From positions 451,094 to 515,093 of the forward strand of contig CAWGEH010000010.1 of NCBI GenBank assembly GCA_963821505.1: a stretch of 64,000 bases of DNA, given 5' to 3'. Source of the DNA: VAZQ01 sp963821505. GTDB lineage: Bacteria > Pseudomonadota > Alphaproteobacteria > Rhizobiales > Xanthobacteraceae. Position numbers and translations under genes: made by a program. Shown piece after piece: positions 58,746-64,000 of the stretch. Below the pieces are notes generated by a model. It was given only the letters and a program-made list of their open reading frames with translations, was not told the DNA's origin and ran no database searches. Numbering within the stretch: position 1 is the stretch's first letter; every line of letters begins with the position of its first letter.

Positions 58746-59762
58746 TCACAGCCAGCCGTAGTGTCGCAGTCGCACGTAGAGCGTCGTGCAGATCGCTGCA
58801 ATTCCAGCCAGAACAAGGAAATAGCCGTAACCCAACTTGAGTTCGGGCATGTATTCGAAGTTCATGCCGTAGATGCCGGCGATCGCGGTCGGTACCGCGA
58901 GAATGGCGGCCCAAGCCGCCAGGCGGCGGGTGATGCTGGTTTGCTCGGCCTGACCGTTCATGAGGCTAGCCTCGAAGGCGAACGCCAGCACCTCTCGCAA
59001 CATGTCGATTTCCTCCTGCACGCGGAGCACGTGATCGGTCACGTCGCGCAACAGGGGCTGTATCGTCGGATCGACTGACATCACCTCCGCGTGTTCGAGC
59101 CGGCGGCAAACATTGACGAGCGGCGTGGCCGCGTTTCGCAGCCGCAGAAGGTCACGACGCAGCATGTAGAGGCGTTGCCCGTCGGTCTTGTTGAGAACGG
59201 AGTCGAAAACCCGGTCTTCGATCGCCTCGACCTCCTCATGAACCGTTTCCACCACCGGCATGTAGTTGTCGACGACGAAGTCGAGGATTGCGTAAAGGAT
59301 GTAGTGCTCGCCGTGTGAGAGAACCGTTGGGCACGACTCGCATCTCTCGCGCACCGCCGCATAGGAACTCGAGGCGCCGTGCCGCACGGTCACCACATAT
59401 CCGCGCCCGACAAAGATGTGCGTTTCCCCGAAGGCGATGCGCTCGTCGACGATCTGGGCCGTTCGCACGACAATGAACAGCGCGTCGCCGTACTGCTCCA
59501 GCTTCGGATGCTGGTGCGGCTTGCCGGCGTCTTCGATGGCGAGGGGGTGGAGATCGAACTGCGCCTGCACCCGGGCCAGCAGGTCGTAGCTTGGTTCGAA
59601 CAGACCGATCCAGACCACATGGCCCGGCCGCTTTGCCCACTCGCCGGCGTGCTCGATCGCAACGTCCGCCACGCGCTTGCCGTTGGCGTAGACGCCCGCG
59701 GCAACGATACCGGGTTCAGTTCCGGAATTTGCGATGCTGAATGAAGGCGATTTCGCGTCCAC
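58746..59762 (-). CDS. CorA family magnesium/cobalt transporter
   Basis: A 338-residue protein forming pentameric channels. A cytoplasmic alpha/beta domain and long stalk helix precede two spans; the loop motif YGMNFEYMPEL (GMN) is the selectivity signature. The start is GTG at 59762 with GGAG upstream; no ATG is available in frame. Single gene. Confidence 0.93.
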   Translation of the reverse strand: MDAKSPSFSIANSGTEPGIVAAGVYANGKRVADVAIEHAGEWAKRPGHVVWIGLFEPSYDLLARVQAQFDLHPLAIEDAGKPHQHPKLEQYGDALFIVVRTAQIVDERIAFGETHIFVGRGYVVTVRHGASSSYAAVRERCESCPTVLSHGEHYILYAILDFVVDNYMPVVETVHEEVEAIEDRVFDSVLNKTDGQRLYMLRRDLLRLRNAATPLVNVCRRLEHAEVMSVDPTIQPLLRDVTDHVLRVQEEIDMLREVLAFAFEASLMNGQAEQTSITRRLAAWAAILAVPTAIAGIYGMNFEYMPELKLGYGYFLVLAGIAAICTTLYVRLRHYGWL

Positions 59763-59878
59763 AGCCGGCTCCGGTCTGTGCTCGATGCCTATGTCTATGA
59801 CATTTCGCGTGGCGCGGCCACACCTACCATCACGTTATCGGCCACCGGAGGCGCGACCGCGAGTGCCGCCAGGAGCTG

Positions 59879-60991
59879 TCAGTGCTTGGAGGCCCACTGA
59901 CCCGTGAGCTCGAGCAGGATCCGGCGGCCGGCGTCGTTGGGATACTGATTGCCGCGGTTGCCGAGGATCACGATCCCGAGCTTCCGGCTCGGCATCATCG
60001 CGATATAAGCCGACGCGTTGTTGAGGCCGCCGTACTTTTCGATGATGGTGGGCTGATCGCCGGCGATGGTCTCCCAGGCCAGCGCCTGCCAGTTGCGCGG
60101 GCCGATGCGCAGGACGCCGCGGTGCGCCAACGCCATCGCGTCGCGCAGCGACCGCTCGATCGGCAGCTCGCCGAGATTGGCGGCGAGGAAGAGCGCCATG
60201 TCGCGCGGGGAGGAGTACATCTGGCCCGTCCCCTGCCAGTGATAGTAGCTGGTCTGCTCGCCGGGCTTGCCGATCGGCTCGCTGTCGTCCCCGTAGCCTT
60301 GCACCGCGCGGCTCTTGAGCCCGGGGGACAGGTCTCCGCGCGGACCTTCATCGCCCCGCGCCAGCATGGTGGAGGTCATGCCCAGCGGCCGCAGCAGACG
60401 CCGCTCGATCAACTCGTCGATCGGTTTGCCGTATCGGCGCTCGAGCGCGAGCTGCAGCAGGATGAAGCCCGCGTGGGTATAGAGATGTTGCTGGCCGGGA
60501 GCCGTGCCGGCGGTCCAGGCGTTGAGCGTGCGGATGAATTCCGGCAGCGTGTAGCCCCAATCCGGCCACGGCGGGTGGTCCTGCGGCAGCAACAGACCGG
60601 ACGTGTGCGTCGCCAGCTGCCCGAGCGTGACGCGGCGGATGTCGCCGCCTTGTTGCAGCTCGCCGACATACTTGGCGACCGGATCGTCGAGCCGGAGCTC
60701 GCCTTTCCCGACCGCTTGCGCCAGCAGCGTCGTCTCGAACACTTTGCGCAGCGAACCGAGATTGAACAGCGTATCGGTTGTGATCGGCCGGTTGTCGGCG
60801 CGATCGGCCAGGCCGTAGTTGAAAAACAAGGTGCTGCCGTCGATGCGCAGCGCCACGGCAACGCCGCCGGCGCCGTCGGACGGCACGATCGGCTCAACCT
60901 GTCGCGCGACGATGCGCTCCGCATGGCGGTCGGCGCCGACCGCCGCGCCGGCGATCAGCAACAGGATGGATGCCGCGAACAAGAAGCGCAT
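59879..60991 (-). CDS. Serine hydrolase, class C beta-lactamase-like
   Basis: A 370-residue exported enzyme. Signal peptide LFAASILLLIAGAAVGA. SxxK is in NLGSLRKVF, the middle motif is LYTHAGF (YxN becomes YTH) and the KTG equivalent is EKYGGLNNAS, so two of three beta-lactamase motifs are altered. It is therefore likelier an esterase/peptidase than a penicillinase. Confidence 0.87.
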   Translation of the reverse strand: MRFLFAASILLLIAGAAVGADRHAERIVARQVEPIVPSDGAGGVAVALRIDGSTLFFNYGLADRADNRPITTDTLFNLGSLRKVFETTLLAQAVGKGELRLDDPVAKYVGELQQGGDIRRVTLGQLATHTSGLLLPQDHPPWPDWGYTLPEFIRTLNAWTAGTAPGQQHLYTHAGFILLQLALERRYGKPIDELIERRLLRPLGMTSTMLARGDEGPRGDLSPGLKSRAVQGYGDDSEPIGKPGEQTSYYHWQGTGQMYSSPRDMALFLAANLGELPIERSLRDAMALAHRGVLRIGPRNWQALAWETIAGDQPTIIEKYGGLNNASAYIAMMPSRKLGIVILGNRGNQYPNDAGRRILLELTGQWASKH

Positions 60992-61015
60992 CGGATTCAG
61001 CGTCCGGTCCAGGTG

Positions 61016-61150
61016 TCAGCGCGCTCGTGCATAGACGGTATCGAACGGTTCCGCGCCGCGCACGCGCTCGATGAGCGTCGCGACCGCGCGCGGGCCGCCA
61101 TGGGCTTCCATCCAGCGCGCCATCGACGGATCGACATCGGGTTCATGTCC
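61016..61150 (-). pseudogene. Candidate 3' remnant of a gene
   Basis: A short frame ends DVDPSMARWMEAHGGPRAVATLIERVRGAEPFDTVYARAR with a stop at 61016. It looks like the C-terminus of a larger enzyme, but it is cut by an upstream stop near 61150. No parent gene lies next to it. Weak evidence. Confidence 0.3.
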
Positions 61151-61195
61151 TCACGCTGCTCCGCTGCCGGTTCGAGTCTCGACGACCGGCTCCTT

Positions 61196-62056
61196 TCAGG
61201 GCGCGAGCGCGTCGGCTGCTTGTGGCGCGGAAAACATCTTCCGCGCGCTGTGTCCGACGCCGGGCAATTCGACCAGCCGCCAGTTGAATGTCCAACCGCG
61301 CTTTTGCGCCAGCATTTTTGCCGTGTTGAATGTGTTCACTCCACGCTGGTAGCGCGAGGCGCCCTGCGCCAGCGCGTCGGGACTCGTGTCGCGGTCGTCG
61401 GCGCGCGTGTCGCCTTGGCCGAGATAGATGGTGAGGGGCCGTTCGAGATAGCGCCGCAGCCGCGCCTCGCCGTCCGCCTCCGCATAGACCTTTCCCAGCC
61501 CATAGGGTGCGGCCACCTCCAGGCTCGGTACCACATAGCTTCCCGGGTTGGCGACGACGATGCGCCTCGCTTCGGTCGGAACAAAGGCGGCGAGCCGGTC
61601 CAAAAACTGGCCTCCGGCCGAGTGGCCGAGCAGGGAATATTCGAGCGGGCGACCTTCCTGCCGCCGCACCCAATCGACGAGAGCGGGCACCAGGGTGCCG
61701 CTCCAGTCGCGCGGGTTCTGCACCACGCCGTCCTTGACGATGCCGCCGCGCTGGTAGCGCCACACCGGGAAGTCGCGTCGGTCGAACGACGGTGCGACCA
61801 GCAGCAGGCAATTGCGGTCCGCGAGCGCGCGCGCGTCATCCCGGTAGCTGCGGGCGTTGCGGGCGTTGCCGTGGAACACCAGCAGCAGCGAGGGATCGGA
61901 ACATCGCGCCGGCCGGTAGGTAAAGACCGCCATGCGCGTGCCGTTGAGGTCGACCGTCTGCCGGCCGTCTCCGGCCGCGATCGGCGCCGCCATGAGCGGC
62001 GTCGCGCCGAGACAAAAGGCGAGGACGCCGGCCGCGATGCCTTTGACCCCGCTCAT
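61196..62056 (-). CDS. Alpha/beta hydrolase (secreted esterase/depolymerase-like)
   Basis: A 286-residue exported protein. Signal peptide to about residue 24 (GVLAFCLGATPLMA-APIA). LLVFHGNARNARSYRDDARALA (oxyanion-hole region), GHSAGGQFLDRL (nucleophile Ser) and GVGHSARKMF (His) give a typical triad. Resembles secreted poly-hydroxyalkanoate or feruloyl-type esterases. Start 62056 has GGGAG upstream. Confidence 0.85.
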   Translation of the reverse strand: MSGVKGIAAGVLAFCLGATPLMAAPIAAGDGRQTVDLNGTRMAVFTYRPARCSDPSLLLVFHGNARNARSYRDDARALADRNCLLLVAPSFDRRDFPVWRYQRGGIVKDGVVQNPRDWSGTLVPALVDWVRRQEGRPLEYSLLGHSAGGQFLDRLAAFVPTEARRIVVANPGSYVVPSLEVAAPYGLGKVYAEADGEARLRRYLERPLTIYLGQGDTRADDRDTSPDALAQGASRYQRGVNTFNTAKMLAQKRGWTFNWRLVELPGVGHSARKMFSAPQAADALAP

Positions 62057-62233
62057 CTGATGCTCCCTGCGCGTCGCCGCCCACGGTTGGTCCAAACCCA
62101 GCCTGCCATTCAATGCTGCGTATTGAATCGCCCATATGATGGCCTTGGCAACATCCTTGTCAGCTCCGATCCCTTTCGCAGAACCGACACGATTGCGCGC
62201 TACCGCTCGCCTCGTTCAACAACGGAGTTCCGC

Positions 62234-62851
62234 ATGGCGAAGCTTATGCTCTATCACGCCGCGCCGTCGCGCTCGTCGATCACGCGCTGGATGCTCGAGG
62301 AGATCGGCGAACCCTATGACATCCACTTGCTGAGCTTGAGCAAAGGCGAAAACCGCACGCCCGACTACCTTGCGGTGAACCCGATGGGCAAGGTGCCGGC
62401 GCTCAAGCACGGCGACGTCGTCATTACCGAGGCGGCGGCGATCTGCGCCTATCTCGCCGACGAATTTCCGCGCGCGAAGCTCAACGTGCCGGTCGGCAAC
62501 CCCCGCCGGGGCGTTTACCTCAAGTGGCTGTTCTTCGGCCCGAGCTGTATCGAGCCGGCGATGCTGGATCGCGCCTTCCCGCGCAAGGAGGAGGCGCGGC
62601 GCGCGGCGCTCGGCTACGGCGATTTCGACACCGTGATGGACGTGGTGGCGAACGCGGTCGCCAAGGGCCCCTACATCATGGGCGAGCAGTTCACCGCCGC
62701 CGACGTGATCATCGGCTCCACGCTGCGCTGGGGCATGATGTTCAAGCTGCTGCCCGAGCGTCGCGAATTCACCGCCTATACCGGACGCCTGGCGCAGCGC
62801 CCGGCGCTGCAGCGCGCCGAAGCGCAGGACAAGGAGCTCGCCGCGGCGTGA
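62234..62851 (+). CDS. Glutathione S-transferase family protein
   Basis: A 205-residue GST. The thioredoxin-like domain begins KLMLYHAAPSRSSITRWMLEEIG with the Ser active site, then NPMGKVPALKHGDVVITEAAAICAYLADEFP (GSH site), and a helical C-domain with QFTAADVIIGSTLRWG (N-capping box). Start at 62234, GGAG upstream; a very long frame beginning at 59882 runs antisense to other genes and is not coding. Confidence 0.93.
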   Translation: MAKLMLYHAAPSRSSITRWMLEEIGEPYDIHLLSLSKGENRTPDYLAVNPMGKVPALKHGDVVITEAAAICAYLADEFPRAKLNVPVGNPRRGVYLKWLFFGPSCIEPAMLDRAFPRKEEARRAALGYGDFDTVMDVVANAVAKGPYIMGEQFTAADVIIGSTLRWGMMFKLLPERREFTAYTGRLAQRPALQRAEAQDKELAAA

Positions 62852-62932
62852 GCGCGGCGTGCGCGGTGCGGGCGGTGCCGCGCAACGGCGCCCGCCCGAG
62901 GCCCGCGCCGGGCGGCGACTTCTCTGCTGTTG

Positions 62933-63640
62933 CTACTTGCGCGCAGTCCGGCGCCGCTTCAGCGTCGAGGCCTTCTTGCGGGTGCCTGGCCGGCGCGTCG
63001 GGCCCGCCCGACGCGGCCGCGGTCGCTTTCGCGGCGGCGGAGCGGCCATCGCCTGTTCAGGTGCCGTGATCGACGCCGCCACGGCGTGCTCGCCTCCGTG
63101 CCTTGCCGCCATCAGATCTTTCACGGCCTGAATGAAAACCGTCTTGTTGACGTTTCTGCCGGGGCAGGCGTGCGTGGTCAAAGGATCTTCGCGGTGCAGC
63201 TTCATCGTCTCGGGATTGAAGCCCAGCACCGCGGACAGCGTGGCGATCGCGGCCACCGCATTCTTCTGCACCTGAAGGCCGCGTCCGCTGTTGAACGCCT
63301 CCTTGTCGTAGTCGCCCAGCATTTCGATCCCGAGCGCGGTCTTGTTCCAGCTCGGCGAGTGCACTCCCGACACCGTCAGCGGCGTGAACACCCAGATCTG
63401 CTTGTCATCGATGAACAGATGCGGGCCGGCGCTCCAGTGCTGCTCGTCGCGATAGAATTTTTCCAGGTTCAAGATGTGCTGCTTGGTCAATCCGTTCGGG
63501 CGTTGGGCGAGTGAGGGGGCCGCCGTGTTGTGCAAGGTGATGAACGACGGCCGCCAAGACGTCCAGTGCAGGCCATGGCAATAACTTTCGAACTCGTCAG
63601 TGCTGAGGCTGGTGCCGACAATTCCCTTCCAGTTGGCCAT
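62933..63640 (-). CDS. N-acetylmuramoyl-L-alanine amidase (PGRP/amidase_2)
   Basis: A 235-residue zinc amidase. Zinc ligands are in FITLHNTA (His) and LTTHACPGRNV (His, Cys), with HWSAGPHLFIDD as the usual neighbour. It cuts the amide between MurNAc and L-Ala. No signal peptide is seen, and the C-terminal ~50 residues are Lys/Arg/Pro-rich. ATG 63640 has GGGAG; 63748 is an alternative. Confidence 0.88.
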   Translation of the reverse strand: MANWKGIVGTSLSTDEFESYCHGLHWTSWRPSFITLHNTAAPSLAQRPNGLTKQHILNLEKFYRDEQHWSAGPHLFIDDKQIWVFTPLTVSGVHSPSWNKTALGIEMLGDYDKEAFNSGRGLQVQKNAVAAIATLSAVLGFNPETMKLHREDPLTTHACPGRNVNKTVFIQAVKDLMAARHGGEHAVAASITAPEQAMAAPPPRKRPRPRRAGPTRRPGTRKKASTLKRRRTARK

Positions 63641-64000
63641 GTTCTGCTCCCGGTGCGGTTGGTTTGGAAAATCCGCTGCGGCGCTCCGCGTCGATTCCGC
63701 CGTCGGCAGCCGGCATTTGTCCACGTCGATCGTCTTGATCGCCGGCAAAATCGGAGCGGCGGGAACGGGCTGAAGGCCTCAGTTCCTGATACAAATTATG
63801 GTTGAAATAATAAAAAATACAATAGGAAAGTGCATACTCGTGTACCGGCCCACGGGCGCGGACACCGTAACCGCTCGGCGAGTGCGCGGGCGGTCCCTTG
63901 CGCCGTGGGGGCCTCCGTTTTCTTGCCGGATGCGTGGCTGCGCGAAAAGGAATACCAACGGCGCCCATGATCCTGGCCCTGCGCATTCTCCATTTCGAGG
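63641..64000. other. Window end, no gene supported
   Basis: Contains an unusually AT-rich patch at about 63785-63835 that may be a promoter of the amidase. Short open frames have no family features. A gene cut by the window edge cannot be excluded. Confidence 0.4.

Noticed and set aside
59882..62233. Long upstream extension of the GST frame
   Set aside because: It would run antisense to the serine hydrolase and esterase; the GST family start is at 62234.
1..64000. tRNA, rRNA or riboswitch genes
   Set aside because: No cloverleaf-like T-loop sequences or known riboswitch cores were seen by eye; a covariance-model search would be decisive.

Overview
The window is about 64 kb of GC-rich DNA. 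Gene content and order suggest an alphaproteobacterium of the Hyphomicrobiales, near the Bradyrhizobium/Rhodoplanes/Pseudolabrys group. This rests on protein families: phasin, an EipB/DUF1849 envelope protein, DUF3572 next to dinB, DivK, two Bug-type periplasmic binding proteins, and the run rpmG-rnr-topA-dprA-plsY-pyrC-pyrB. No rRNA, tRNA or CRISPR array was recognised.

Layout. 1-10.7 kb holds a membrane DnaJ-like protein, a SPOR-tailed D-Ala-D-Ala carboxypeptidase, a phasin with a readable promoter, clpS-clpA, an outer-membrane barrel protein, azlC-azlD and two small unknown proteins. 10.7-20.1 kb is a leftward surface region: an FkbM methyltransferase, a glycosyltransferase-like protein, an anchored unknown protein, and two tandem trimeric autotransporter adhesins built from 42-bp head repeats. 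20.1-28.2 kb is housekeeping: HIT protein, a repeat-flanked GIY-YIG nuclease, GNAT-like protein, GDPD, RidA, EipB, DNA polymerase IV with DUF3572, DivK and rpmG. 28.2-42.9 kb holds an RNase R-NUDIX fusion, topA, dprA, a large unknown membrane protein, plsY, a degenerate dihydroorotase, pyrB and a Bug protein. 43.2-44.7 kb is an insertion sequence carrying a passenger gene. 44.7-64 kb is accessory: aidB-like acyl-CoA dehydrogenase, ruvX, a ModA-like binding protein, and a possible halo- or aromatic-acid catabolic group (haloacid dehalogenase, MFS carrier, Bug protein, TauD/TfdA dioxygenase, DUF6295, dienelactone hydrolase). It ends with an Ntn hydrolase, CorA, a serine hydrolase, an esterase, a GST and an amidase.

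Three genes (second adhesin, topA, IS passenger) each need one single-base correction in a short run of identical bases to restore the family C-terminus or N-terminus. These may be sequencing errors or real lesions. Small interspersed palindromic repeats are frequent, and copies of one related set supply the stop codons of three genes.

No convincing new defence or multi-gene system was found. The most interesting items are the tandem adhesin pair with its shared neck block and nearby modification-type enzymes, the RNase R-NUDIX fusion, the GIY-YIG gene boxed in by repeats, and the IS inserted at the CTAG end of a repeat.
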